Assembly: GCA_911728435.2 (NCBI GenBank)
Contig: OU452198.1
Coordinates: 40,081,902-40,145,901, forward strand
DNA: 64,000 bases
DNA from: Apoderus coryli
Lineage: Eukaryota; Arthropoda; Insecta; Coleoptera; Attelabidae
Reading direction: 5' to 3'
Part shown: one piece after another, positions 21,951-36,900 of the stretch
Position numbering within the stretch: position 1 is the first letter of the stretch
How the letters are laid out: the number at the start of each line of letters is the position of its first letter
The notes under the pieces: model-generated
What the model was told of the DNA's origin: nothing
Database searches by the model: none
What the model saw: the letters and a program-made list of their open reading frames with translations, nothing else
Program-made: the position numbers and the translations under genes

Positions 21951-24900
21951 GTAAGTTTCACCTATTTTATGTTTGATGTGCTTTTTTACATGTGAGAGAC
22001 GTTTGGAGTCTTTCAAATGTCAGCGTATTTAATATAAATTATTTGTAACAAGTTCATTTGGTACTAAATTAATAACCATATTGATAAATACATCTAACTT
22101 GATAAGTTCTTGGTATACAGGGTAATTTTCAGTAATGACCATCTTCTCTTCAAATCAAAATAAGTTTAATTAATGTAGATAACGCGTAGTGACCAAATGT
22201 GTCATCCAAAATGAATTTGTCTTATTTCATAGTACTTACGCATATACCTACTAATTTGGAGTACCTAATTGAAGTTGCTATGAAGTATATAATAATATAA
22301 ATTGTATTAATTAGAGATATGATGTATAATATACCTAAATGTTGCCTAATTATTCTTTTAAATCTTTAGTGACATATTATGAAACTATGTTCTTTAATTC
22401 CAAAAACATTACAAAATCTTAAGAAATAAATCCTGCATTATACGTTGGCTGAATTACCGCGCATAACACAGGGACAGACAATGTTGTCAAGTTGATATTA
22501 TTTCACTATATCTACCAGTAAATACATAAAGAATATTTTTTAGACAAAATTTGGTACCTCTATTTTCAAAACCTGCTATAAATTGATTTAGTTTCAGACT
22601 ATTCAACTAACTGATAATTATTGTATTTTTACATTCATTTGGGTAACTAATTTCTGGCAATTATAGAGATGAAGTTTGATTTTGAGGAAACAGTCCATTT
22701 TCCAAGTGAGGCTATTATTATACAGTGAATACCAAAACCTACACATTAACTCTATAAAATATTAAGAATTTTTTTTAAGGAACTCTCGCACATGTCGCTT
22801 TTAGTTTTACGGTGCTCGTTTTTGATTCTCCATATTTTTCAGACCAAATATAGTACCTCTATTTTCAAAACCTTTTATAAATTGATTTAGTTTCGTACTA
22901 TTCGACTTCACTAAGAAAAATAATTCAGAATTACTGTATTTTTACATTCATTTGGGTAATTAATTGTTGGCAATTCGGCAAGTTTTTATTTTGAAGAAAT
23001 CGTCCATTTTCCAAGTGAGGTTGTTATTATACAGTGAAACCCAAAAGTCACACAAATTCGACAAAATTTTAAGGATTTTCTTTAAACTCCCGCACATGTC
23101 GCATTTGGTTTTACGGTGCTCGTTTTTGATTCTCCATATGAAAAATTTATAAAATGTTAATATTTTGAATTATTTACATAAAATGGATTATGGTAGATCT
23201 ATCTATCTATCATTTATCCAGCAGACCGTCAGTGTAGTATTGAGCGCAAATAGAATGGTTTCATTATAAGGAATTGTCGGCAATTCAACGATGTTTTCAC
23301 GGTTAAGCTTTTGTTTTATGCTTTTGTTAGATCTAAACTGGAATTTGCCGCGATTATATGGAACCCAATATATCATAGATCGTTAGTCTGTTCAGCGCCG
23401 TTTCCTTAAACACCTAGCCTATGTTTATCCTCCGCGGGGAGTAGATCATGCGTCTTTGCTCTTGCGTTTTAATGAAACTTCTCTCTTGACCAGAAGGTTG
23501 TCATTCACGCAGTCAAGTTTTTATACAAATTATTGAAATGCGCCGTTGATTGCCCATATCTATTGGGATGTATTAGATTCCACGTTCCGCGATTGGGCGA
23601 CATCTCGTGCCGTTCACTGTGGGCCCAGCCAGGACTAAGATTTTGTTACGAAGTCCCGTTTACTTTATGTGTGACATTTTCAATCGGTGTTGTCGTGATT
23701 TTGATATTCATGGCTCAACTTTGTCAGCTATTACCGATAGTTTACTTAATGGATAGTGATTATTATTTAATATTGAACTGATATTGATTGCATTTATTTT
23801 TGTAGTATTTAATGTCAATAGTTAGACTGTCGTGTTTATTTATTTTAAAAATTGAAATTATACTTGGACAGAGTGCGTTAATTTTTGACTATTTTCGACA
23901 TTCCGAAATATTTAATCAGTTTTTTTATTGTTTTGTTTAGTAATGTATTTATTTGGTTGTTTTTTTCCTCTTCATTTGATATGTATATCATTTCAATTAA
24001 TTCGAAAATGTATTTATTGATTTTCCTGTAAGTGGGTTTAACCTGTTGGGAATAAATGCTTATTATTATTATTATCTGCCTTTTTTTTTATGTTCTTGAA
24101 CCATTTTTCCTTTTAATTTTTTTCTCTGGTAAGTTTTAGGATCTTGAAAACAAATTTTTTTTAATTTTTAGAGAAAAGTTACATTTCGCTTGTCTCACTT
24201 TATTACGACGTTTCGGCGATGGTTTTTTTTTTCAGATCAATATAGAAAATTACAAACATTATGCATATACATTCAAACATCGCATAAAACTGATTTACCT
24301 ATTATTTTTCTTTTTTTACAGTTTGTTATTAAAATGTAGAACACAAATTCAACATTCTTAAAAATTACATTATACAGGGTGTCCCGAAATTAACTTAAAA
24401 CAATTTTCTTCTACAAGCGAAAATAAGATTTTTTTTTCATTTTCATATGGAGACGTGGCATAGGAATTTTCAGTCATTTATCTTGAAAACGGATTGTTCT
24501 AGCGTTATGAAACAAGTGAACATTATTTATGTACAAAAGTAAAAAAAGCGCTCAAAAAAGAAATTGGGACAAAATTTGTTCTGACGCCCCCCAGCCTAAG
24601 CCACCCCTGACATTTTCCTAACCATGAGATATCATAGTTTTTAATAATCTTACAAAAATACGTAAGTGTGCCAAATTTCATTTTGATATCGAGACGCGTT
24701 TCGGAAATATTACTAAAAACACATCGTCAGGAATTTACAAATAACCCTGTATATGAAAAACTAAGCATTTTTCGATATATGTTCATATGAAAAAAAATCT
24801 TATTTTCGCTTGCAGAAATGTTTGCTAATATACGTTTATAAATTCCCTGAAATTGTCTTAGACCAAAATATATGCTGAACTAAGTATTTAGAGTTCTTTT

Positions 24901-27900
24901 ATATTTATTTATTTTTTTAATTTTCCGAAAAAAATTTCAGTTTTCACAGGTCAAGAAAGTCACATGACTGCTCATATCATTTTTAAAGCAAAAATATATC
25001 GCAGGATTAAAATTTTAATTAAATGATAAAGTAAAATTTCCCATATGATGCACACTTTCTGTATGGCACTGTATATTTAATGCATAAATAATATAAACGT
25101 TTTTTTTAGCTCATTTGGTCATTTTCACCAAAAAAAGCCACCCCATCCCTTTCTGAACTGGAAAATGTGCTACAAAACACCACAAAACTAGGACTACCAT
25201 CAGCAGAACACGGACGTTCCCGTTCGCTACCACCACAATACAGACATAATGGAATGGAACCGCATTCAAGTGTATTCCAAAATGGCTTAATTTCATCACC
25301 AAATATATTGCAAAGTACCCATAATAATATCAATAATACGGCCGGACTACTTTGCAACAATGCATCCAAAGTGATTAATGTAAGATTCTTCAGTCAGAAA
25401 TTTGAAAATGATAAATCGTCAAAGGTTAAGTCGCCTGAAAATGCTATTGGTGTCGTTGATAAAAAGCCGAAAAAGATGCGATGGGCTAAAGCCTTTGATA
25501 GAGTTAAATCCAGGTATTATTAAATGTATTATAATTTTTATCCAGGTTTTTATCGCTAAAATTACCATTTACTCCATGGGTCAGTAGTACAACTACAGTA
25601 TTTGAGCTGTCGTTCTACTACAGCTGAACTTTATTAACTATGCTCTCACTATGCTTTAAAGCTGGCGTCAGTTTCACTGGTATGCCAGCGCTGGCAAGGT
25701 CCACTACCTTGCTTCGTCTAGACACTTTTCCTCACCAGTCATGTGTAGGTAGCTGATAGAGGACTCGTTTATTTTTTCTGGACAGTGTTTTCCGCCGCGT
25801 CTTCCTCACCCCCGCGCCAGCTTGTGAACACGTGTGAATGCGGCCAGTTCATTTGGTGTACATGTACTTTTTCCTCCGGTAGTAACATTATTAGATAGGG
25901 TGAGAAAAAGGAGGTTTGGATGTGTTAAATCTTTGAAATGTCATAGTTTGCGCAAATGATATTTCATGTGAACGCGAGTTCACCCCGTGATTCGCCAGTC
26001 ATTCAATTATTTTCCGAGTCTAGGTATGGTGATCCCCACTAATTAGTCTAAGCTTGACCTGTACTTGATCTATGTTGGTACAAGTAGCCCTACTCGTAAA
26101 AGATTTAACACGATAGGGGACTCAAATGGTAGCTATAAATTCAGGTAACTTGCGTGAATCGTTTATTATCCATTTTCTATAAATATTTGCATATAATTTT
26201 AATTAAAGCAAGACTGATGATTCCTTTGCTTTTTGAATAAGGAATTGGTTTGTGGTTAAATGTCATATAAAATGATTTTTGCATAGTGTTGAAATATATG
26301 TTATTTCACGGGAATGTCTCAGAAATTTGCTCCAAGTTATTAGTTAATGACACACATTCACCTGGGGTTAGAAGAACAATAATTGCAGAACTAAGTTTCA
26401 GCTTGCATTTCTTGGAAGAGTAGCCTTTTGATAGTAATAGGTTTTCCAATAGGGATGATATGATTTTGAAGCGACGTTGCGGCTATTTGTAATATGTCAC
26501 GATCTGTCATTGTAGGTACTCGCTATTCGTCGAATTGTTGAAAATTTTGAGCGTACATTTTCTTTACATAATGTTCAAGTGCTAATAAGACAAAGAACCA
26601 CCCGAAGTAATGCAAATATTGCTGCCGTTCAGGCAAGTGTTGCTGAAGACCGCAATTTGTCGATTCCAAGACGTTCTCAACAATTGGGACTGTCTCAAAG
26701 CACAACCTGGCCACCTGTAAACGTCGTGAATTTGCTGATTTTGCCTTGGAATAACTTGAAAACGATAACGATTTTTTTAAGAAAATCATCTTCTCCGATG
26801 AGGCACACTTTCATCTGCGGTCAATAAACAAAATTGTCGATTCTGGTGCGAAGAAAATCCACAAATTATTCATGAAAAACCATTACATTCACCTAAATTG
26901 ACAGTTTGCTGTGGTTTTTGGTCTGGTGGAATCACTTCTTTCGAAATGATGCTGGTAACACCGTTACTGTAAATGGAGAGCGGTATAGATCAATCAATTT
27001 TATGGCCGATTTTGGAAGAAGTTCATCTTGACAACATTTGGTTCCAGCAAGACGGGGCTACCTGCCACACAGCAAATGCAACAATTGAATTATTGCGAGA
27101 AAAGTTTGGAGATTCGATTATTTAAAAAAATTGTGATATTGAATGGCCTCCAAGAAGTTGGGATTTAACACCATTAGACTATTTCTTGTGGGGTTATTTG
27201 AAGTTATTGGTCTTTCGAAATAAAACACTCTCTTCACGCTTTACAAGTCAATATTGAATATTCATGACATACGACTTGATTTAGTGGAAAAAGTGCTCGA
27301 AAATTGGGTTCATCGAATTCATTCCTGCAGAAGAAGTCATGGAGGCCATTTGAATGACGTTTTATTTAGAACTTAATTGTCTCGATTGTACTTCACATTC
27401 AATGAAAAAACTTTTGAATTTCCTTAACAATAAGTGTGTTTTTTTTTAAGCAATCATATCACTCTTACTGGAAAACCCCATATAAAAGTTATATAGAAAA
27501 ACTCGCCTTAGTATTTTACTAAAATACTTTTTTAAATCTCGACACGCGTTAGCGTTCTCAGGAGAGAATTAAGACTGTTCCCACCCTTCCTCCCCAGAAA
27601 CATGTGTTCAATCTGAAAACTTATCTGTTTTAACTGAAGTTATCCCGAAGCACCCCAGGAGTTTGATAAGTGCCCAATGAAGACAGGTTACAAAGTGCTT
27701 GATAGTATGCGCATTGCGATGATGATAAAGACAAAATTTAAACCTCCGCATCGTTTTCGACCCAACTTGTAGTTATACAGCGTCATGATCAGGACATTCT
27801 GACTCCTAAATGATATAATAGATGATGGTGTACCTGGTTCATCTGTAGGTTCACACAAATATTATAAGAACCTCGGTCGCCTATCGGGCATTTTAAGTAT

Positions 27901-30900
27901 TGGTGGAATCAACCAATCATCCAACTTCGCATGGGAAGGGACTTCTACAGTTGTGAAACTGCCCAGCGGGAATACTTTCCAATATTTGAGATTGTTACTG
28001 CCTTAAAATGGACTTGGCTATGAAAGGTCATAGAGCGTCAATTGGAGTAAAAGGAGGTATCATCTGCACTGAAATGTTGATAGAATCACAACTTTTATTC
28101 TGTGACGATAGTCTACTAGCATGTCAATTCCTGTCTAGTCTTCTTTAATTATTAAACATCGTCATCTTAAGTTGACATGATTAATATTATATACAGGGTT
28201 ATTCACACTTTATGGCGCGGAATATTGTGGCAAAACTACGTGACTTTCAAAAAGTTTCAGTTATTGGGCGTGTAGGCATCAATTATGGCTACTTTTTAAA
28301 ATTGGTTTCACATTATACAGGGTGTCCCAAATAACCTAAAAGTATCAAAGTTGTGTTTTTTTAAATGGAATCCTCTGTATATTATTGCACTTTTAGATCC
28401 TCTGATCAAATTAAGTGTCTGTTTCATTAAGGTTTATAATACCTAAACCTTAAGATTTTTTAAATAAATTGAATTTTCTCCAAATTTAGCCCAAGTTTCA
28501 TCTTTCAAATACTTAGGAAGTATTGAAGTCATGTTGACGAAATTAACTCTTAAGTGTAATAATAGATCATATTCCAATTGCAATATACTTGCAATCTGAT
28601 ACAGGGTGTCCAAAAATTAAAACTACTCAAATAAGAACTTTAAGTTGCTTTAACCTCATTAATTTAAATGGAACGTCATATTTCTGAACTTACCTAAATT
28701 AAAACTACTCAAATAAGAACTTTAAGTTGCTTTAACCTCATTAATTTAAATGGAACGTCATATTTCTGAACTTACCTAGCATATGAAACCAATTTAAAAA
28801 AGTAGCCATAATAGATGCCTACACGTCCAATAAATCAAACTTTTTGAAAGTCACGAAATTTCGCCATAAAACGTGAATAACCCTGTAGAATCGACACGCG
28901 TTATCAGCGATTTGTGAGTCTTGGGCTACTTATCGGAGGCATTTAAAAGCCCTAGAGAAGTACCATCAACGATGTCTTAGAAGAATTCTCGGAATCAAAT
29001 GGCAGGATCACCGAACAAATATCAGTGTTCTGCTCGAGGATCGGTCTGTTTATCCATCTTAGACTTCACAACAGAAATCCCTGAGTTCGAATAATAATTC
29101 ATACTCGTTAGCGAGTGAATTTTAATATGATGATGATGCTCAGATGAACAACAGAACCAAACTAATTTTACTTCTTATTTATTTTTAGAATTCACAGTAC
29201 AGAAAAAGTACGCAAAGATGGCGCAGCAGCTCATCTCCATTACAGCGCAGCTACAATGAAAAGTTGGGAAGACATTCCAAGCCACAAATCTGAAACTTTT
29301 TGTTATAAATCAAAAGATGCTGCAAAAGAACGTAAAACTTTTGCTGAACGATATCCAAAAAGGATGAAGCCATTTAATGATATCAAAGAGGTTATAGAGA
29401 TTTCAGAAAAAATGAAACAACGTAAAAGGCAGAAATTAATGGTCGAACAACATCGACGAAACAAAGTAGTAAATTTCTTTTTCAACCAAAATTGCAGAAC
29501 TTGTTCATCGAAAAGCAAAAAGACAGGTTTCGAACAAAAACGGAATTTTTCATCATATAACAAAGTTCGAAGACCGTTTCGAATTAAACAAATTAAGAAG
29601 AAAGTCAAGCGAAATAATTATAATGACATTATACTACCATCGTCAGCGCAAGAACCAATGATGACAATTAAAAATGAAAATATACCTGATGAAAATAAAG
29701 AAAATAGCCTTAATTTGTGTCGGATTATGAAAGAGCGGTCGGAAGCCGAGAAGCGCAAAAAGGAAATGTGGAAAAAATCAATGCGAAATAAAACCGCATT
29801 ATACTATTTAGTTAAACACAGTGCGCTTAAAGAAAAAGCGGAAAATTCTACAACAGTTGAAGAAACCGCAAACATCACCAATGAAGAAATTAATGAACTG
29901 GACGACATTGAACAGATTAAGCAGCTAGATTTTAAATTCGAAACACCAAATTTGAATAGTAAAAATTATAAATTTGAGCCAGTCACAAATAATAACATTG
30001 TAGATTTCCTGGTTAACAAGAAACGTCAAAAAATTATTAATGAACTGAAAGAGAAGGCGAAAATTGAAATGAATCGTTCAACAAATAAAAAACAAATGCT
30101 ATTGCCGCAGGAAAAAACATCTATGAAACATTTTTTAGAGAAACCGGTTCATAATGAGGCCAAGAAGCTCCCACCCATGCCAAAAGATCCGGATTTTAAG
30201 CCTGGATTTAATTTAGATGTGCTTCCGCGCCAGAAGTCCTTTGATAATGGCATCAAGTTTCGGGAAAAGGATAATTTATATTTTCATGTTATCCGTGGGA
30301 GTGATAGGATAATCTTAACGAAGAACAATAACAACGAGTCTAAGCAACAGAAGGTGGAGAGTGAGAAAGACGTGGAATCCACTAATGTAGTTGATAATGA
30401 AATGTTTTTCCTACATCCGAAAGACAGTGTTGATCAAAATATTTGTAACACATTCCCTGGGCAAGAACAACAAGGTGCTAAACTAGTTTTGGATGAGCAG
30501 GCGAAAGAGGTTTTGGCAACTACTATTCGAACTCTTATACAGCCTGTGATTGAGAAGGAGTTTCTGAAGTATGACGAAGTTGTGACAGGTAAGTGTACTA
30601 CATTGATATAAGAGAAGGAACACGGTTAACTTACGTAAGCGAATACTACTTATTTCAAATTTAGCGTTTAAGTAATTTTAAGGGTGTGTAGGTACATGCT
30701 CCAAGATATAAGGTGTTATAGTTTTTTTTTGTAAATTTAATTAAGTCAAATAAGTATCTCCATACCGATTTCTTTGAAATTTGGCAGCGTTGTTGCTAGA
30801 AATAGGGAGCCTATATGGCCCTAACTATATATATAACCATTTTTAAGTCCAGTGTCGTTAGGGAGGCATTTTAATAAAAATTATTGACAAAAAAAATGTA

Positions 30901-33900
30901 CGCCACTGACTGTAAATTAATTTCGATTTTGTCGTCCGATAACGCAACTAAAACTACAACTGATTTATTATCTCTTGTATTTTTAGCTCTCCATATTAAA
31001 TATTATGTAATATAGGGACTATTAGTTTCATGAAAAAAAAATTTGTTTTAATTTCACCGGAAATACTTGTTTTTGGTCATTTTATATTATTTTAAAAAAA
31101 TGTCTGTCTGTCTGTCAGTCAGTCTGTCTGTATCCACGAAAACGGGAAAACCGCTTAACAGATTTTAACCAAATTTGGTACAAAATACTATTGGACATGA
31201 CAAGGAGCTGTTTAGATTTTGGGAAACATTGAGCGTAGGCAAGGGGTTTAAAAGAGGGTTAAAAAATTACAAAAATTCATAGTTCTTAAACTTATCCGAA
31301 ATACTGCATAATTTTTTACGCATTTAATTAAATATAACCTAAAATATTGAACATAAAACATTAGACCACATTGGCGTTCGAAAATAGTGTAAAATGGGGT
31401 AAAAAAGATTTAAAAAAAACGTATTTCTTAAACATAGCAGAAATATTGACTAGTTATTTATAGCTTTGATAGAATATAACATAAAAAATGTGTTATAAAT
31501 TACTTGTTTTCATAGGCGTTCGTAAATAGTGTCAAAATAAAAAAGTATAATATGCTTTCTAAGCTTATTCGAAATACGGAATGATTTTTCATAGTTGTAA
31601 TAGAATATAACTTAAAAAATTTTACGTAAATGAACTGATTCACACAGGCGTTCGAAAATAGTGTAAAAAGGGTCAAAAACGAAAAAAAATCCAAATACAA
31701 CAGAAAAATTGGCTAATTATACTATATAGCTTTGATATAAGATAACCTACAACATGCAGCATAACAATTTTGTTTACATAGGCGTTCGTAAATAGTAGAA
31801 AAGGAGGCAAAATAAATTTTATAATAAAAAAATCAACTATTTTGCGTACAAGAACTCAATTAAACAAATAAGAAATAAAAAAAGAAAGATATTCAGTGCA
31901 ATGCTTTATTTTAGTCAAAAAACTTTATTTGACACAACATTCCTAAAAGTTTTAATTATGAGTGTAATTTAAATTTCCATAGTAACTGTTGGCATAATCT
32001 CTAATCAATCTTGGCAAAACCGTTTTAAGTCCTGGAGATTCTGGTATTTTTTATGGGTATTGGTACTCGGTCGTGGTATTTCAAGGCAGGCAGTTCAAAT
32101 TGACCAGGAAGAAGAATCGTATTAGGATTATTTCGCTTTCGTTTCGGCGGTATCACCACAGAAGTAGTCCAAGCGCCATTATAGCTTACACGATGCTCTA
32201 TCATCCTGGGCATTTCTCGAGAGACGACTAGCTCTTTACTCGGTCTACTCTCAAAAGGACACTTCTGCACGTAAAAAATAATTGACAAATCGATGAGAGA
32301 ATAGTGAAGGTTTTAAAACAACTAAATAAGTAAACACTACTTACTTCCTTTTCGTGCCCGATGCTCTAAAAATAGAACAATAAATAAACGGCACAGTCAG
32401 TGATGGACATTCATCTTTTTTCCCCTGTACATCGGAATTTAAACTTGCTGTAGTGTCTAAGTCTCATTGTTTTTGTTCGGTTTGAATGGTACATACAATT
32501 CTACCATGTTCAGGCTACACTATCGCGCCTTAACTCTATATTTGATTTTTTTGGACATTCATCCTTTTTCCCCTGTACCCTTCATTTGGAAATAATTCAA
32601 CTAAAAATAATTTTAACATTTCAAAGCAAGATAAAAATAAATTTGGGTTTTAAAAACTTAGCTTCCTTAAATTCTTCGTTGTTCATTTTTTCCTTTAAAA
32701 AATAATGGTCTGCTGTCTTTTCGGAATCGGCATATTTTCATTGTTTTTAATAATTAAAATGTGTTTGTTCCCTGTTTTCTGGACTGACAACCGTTTTTTA
32801 AAATTTACGAAATCTTCAGTGTAAAGTTCTATGAGTTTATTGTACAGGCAGGACATTCTAACAAGAGTAAGAAGGTATTCGGAATCTAACAACTCTGTTT
32901 ACCAATGGCACCATAAATAGCGTCTGCTTTCATGAAAGAATCTCCTGATTCAAATGATTGAAAAATTGTTGTGTCAGAACCCCAATTTTCATTTACAAAA
33001 ATATTACAGCTTGTAAACACGGTCCAATTTTTGTTTTGGGTAGCACAGTTGTCTGCCTAAATTTTTTTCATGGAACACAGGCATAAAATTCCCGTTACCA
33101 TCACTCAGGTATTCACAGTAGATCTGACTTAAACTAAACTCCAATTTTCCCTGTTGAGGAAACACATTTCCTTTCTCATAACTCTCATGCAGTTTCTTGA
33201 TTAGGGAATTGCGGCAACTCTGATGCTGCACCAGAGGTAAAAGATCCTTTGAAGAAACAAACTTGAGAACCTTGTTTTGTATTCGGTTTCTGGATCGTAG
33301 TCGTAGTAAAGTTACTTGGTTTTTTAATTGCAAATAAATGACAATTCAATATTAGCCATGTGTTTTGCTTGATTTTCTATTTGTAAATTTGACTTAATTT
33401 ATTTTAGGTTTGGAAATCATCCTTCTTAGAACTGAAATTTGTAAATCGATTTAAAAGCAACTTAATTTAAAGTATGATGTTTTAATGTTAGTAAAATGTA
33501 GAAAATACTCACTTGGTTTTTAGTTTGTACGCCAGATTGCTGGAAATAATTTTGTTGGTTCCTAACTATACCATTTTTATCGTAAATAGTCCAATATAAG
33601 TTAAGAAAACAATATTACCATAGTAATGCTACTAAGATTCTGCATCTTTTTTTATTGTTGAGTTTAAAATAAAGGTAGGAGGGAAGGACGAAATTTTACT
33701 TATGAGAATTTCTATAATTTTAGCTCAACATAATTTATTAAACTAGGTCTTGTTTAAGAAAGAAAGACTTTCTGATTAAAAAAAATTAACCCAAGTCATA
33801 AATGTTTTTTATTGCCCCGTTAAATGGCGCTATTTTGACAACTTAGGATTTTCCTGCTTTTTCTTTGAAGTCTTAAATGGAATGATACAATTATTTCATC

Positions 33901-36900
33901 AAAACCGAAAAGTAAATTAAATTTGCAACAAAAAAACCCCAAACCGCATATCAATATCATTATTTGTTCCAGAGAATGTTTTTTTTCCAAATTCGTTCAT
34001 ATACAGGGTGATTCATTATGGTTGCAACAAACGAAAACTAGAGATGGCTGAACACAATTCAAGCATTTTTGCCATTGAACCCATGTCCGCAAATGCATCG
34101 TTATCGAGATACAGGGTGTCCAAATTTAGTGGTCAAATTAACTTTTTTGTTCATTTCTCGAAAACTGGCTAACCGATTTTGACAAAATTTTACATGCATT
34201 TGAGGATTATTTTGGCTTTCATTAACTGTTCATTGGGGTAGATATAGGGGCATTTGGATAAATTTTACACATAAATTATTTCAACACAGCTTTGACAAGC
34301 TTCATTATTTTAAATTATTACTTTTTTAAAAAGAGCAACTTATAAGCTACAAAAAAGTTAATTACGTCGATGTTGGGATTTCTATCATTTTTATGGAAAC
34401 CGATAAATTGCAAGTTAATGGTAGATTTAAATGAAAATAACGTTTAACTGAAATCAAAATGAAAAATCAAAGTTGGCGTGGAAAACGATTTAATAATAAC
34501 AAATTACTTAACAACTAATTTTAAGGCCTATTAGTACAATTAAAAATTTAACAATAAACAAACTAAACTCGAAATTAAAATAAGAGAATTAATAACAACT
34601 GTTCAAACTGCCCTCCATTGACAGTAATGCACATTCTCCATTTTTCAACTAATGAATTTGTAGCTCTAATAAGGATATTATGATTGATTCTTATTTTCCC
34701 AGCAGCTTCATGAACTATCTCCAGTAGTTGGTTTTCATTTATAATTAGTACACTGTAAACCAATTGTTTCATGTGCGCCCATAAAAAGAAGTCGAGCCGA
34801 TTCAGATCCGGTGATCTTGGAGGCCACTCAATGGAACCTCCCAAACGAATCCAATTGTTTCCAAACAGTTGATTTAAAACTTCTGTTACTTGTCTACGAC
34901 GGTGCGCAGGGGCTCCGTCATGTTGATACCACATGTTTTGAACAATATTTAGAGGTGCATCCCCAATAAATTCGGGAAGGCGGTGGTTATGTAGGAAAAG
35001 ACTGTACTGATTTGAGTTTAAATGCCCATTGATTACGAACAACGGCAATAATTTATTGTTAAACATGCCACCCCAAACATTGATACTAAAACGTTCTTGA
35101 AAATTTCGCGGCCTAATAGCACGAGGATTTTTTAAAGACTATACATGTTCATTATGGTTTGTATTTATGCCATCTCTAGTAAAAGTTGCTTCATCTCACC
35201 AGAGCACTTTCTCTTCTTGATGCTTACCAAGAACCCAATTACAAAATAGTAGGCGCCTTTCACGGTCTCCAGGATGTAGGGCCTGGACATCTTGATGATG
35301 ATAGAGATAGAGCATTTCTCGATTTAATACTCTCCAAACAGTTGTTCGAAGTAATGCCAATTGAGTTGGTATTTCTCTAGTGCTTATTTTCGGATCCTCT
35401 AAAACTAAATCCACTATGTTTTCTTCAGTTTGAATCTTTAGACGATGGGGTCGTTTGTTAACTCTAGGTAAAATGCTCCCTATCGTTCTAAGCCTGTGGA
35501 ATGTAGCCGTCCATGTTTTGTGATATGAATGACGTCTATTAGGATACTTAATTTAATATTCTCTGGCCGCTGCTCTTGCATTTGCATTACACAAACATAT
35601 TCTTCAATTGAAAAACTCCTTTTAATTTAGGAACAAAACATTCGCAATATTAAAAACATCTACGAAATAATAAACAATTGATCTAATTTAAATTTGTTGC
35701 CGTCAAAGTTTTTTTTTATTGTTGCGGCATTCGTTGTCCATGGTAATTTTGATTTTTCATTTGGTTTTCTGGTAACCGTTATTTTGATTTAAATCTACCA
35801 TTAACTTGCAATTTATCGGTTTCCATAAAAATGGTAGAAATCACAACATCGACGTAATTAACTTTTTTGTAGCTTATAAGTTGCTGTTTTTAAAAAAGTA
35901 ATAATTTAAAATAATGAAGCTTGTCAAAGCTGTCTTTAATTAATTTATGTGTACAATTTACCCAAATGCCCATATATCTACGCCAATGAACAGTTAATGA
36001 AAGCCAAAATAAGGCAGTTTATTTTAGGTTATCGGTCCCCAAATGCATGTAAAATTTTGTCGAAATCGGTTAGCTAGTTTTTGAGAAATGAACAAGAGAG
36101 TTAATTTGACTACTAAATTTGGACACCCTGTATCTCGATAACGAAGCATTTGCGGACATGGGTTTAGTGGCAAAAAATGCTTATATTACTTTCAGCAATC
36201 TCCAGTTTTCGTTTGTTGCAACCATAATGAATCGCCCTGTATAAAAACTTTATTTCATACAAACATTAATTTGTTTTCAGCTATACAACGACTAGAAAAA
36301 CAACTCGCAACCTATCTAAACAAGTCAAATACATTAAAATTGCGACCGAGTAATCAGTTTTCCAATCAATTTTATGGCGAGAAACCACAAAACACGCAAA
36401 ATTCCTACCAATTAAAATTACCATTAAAACCTGAAGATGAGATAAAAGATCCAAAGAACAATATCAATATTAGTGAACCACTCATCAGCAATTCGAAAGA
36501 TTACAAAGAGCCAGATGGTGTTAAAGATATCTTTAAGGATCCTGTAAATGAAAATCACAAACAAATTGATCCTAAACTAGGTGTAGATACGCTATGTAAG
36601 GATGAAAAGAAAGACGATAAAGAAAAACATGAGCAGACAAAGGATAAAAAGCCTTCAAAACCTTCAGTAAAAGTAACTCGTAAAGAAGATAAGCGAGTCC
36701 ACTATGATCCATGTATGAAAACCTATCCAAATAAAGATTATATGCGTAAAAAGAAGGAGACTGATTGCGTTATTAAAGGTTCCGAAGTTGAGCCAAACCC
36801 ATATCATTTAAAACAATTTGGGGACTTAGTGGACCACAGAAAAGAAAATCCTAAAAGTAACAATCCTGTAACAAATTCTGATAAAAATGACGAAGCAATG

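Noticed and set aside
25106..25369. Minus-strand frames opposite exon 2 of the Don Juan-like gene
   Set aside because: Overlap a supported plus-strand exon and show no splice signals.
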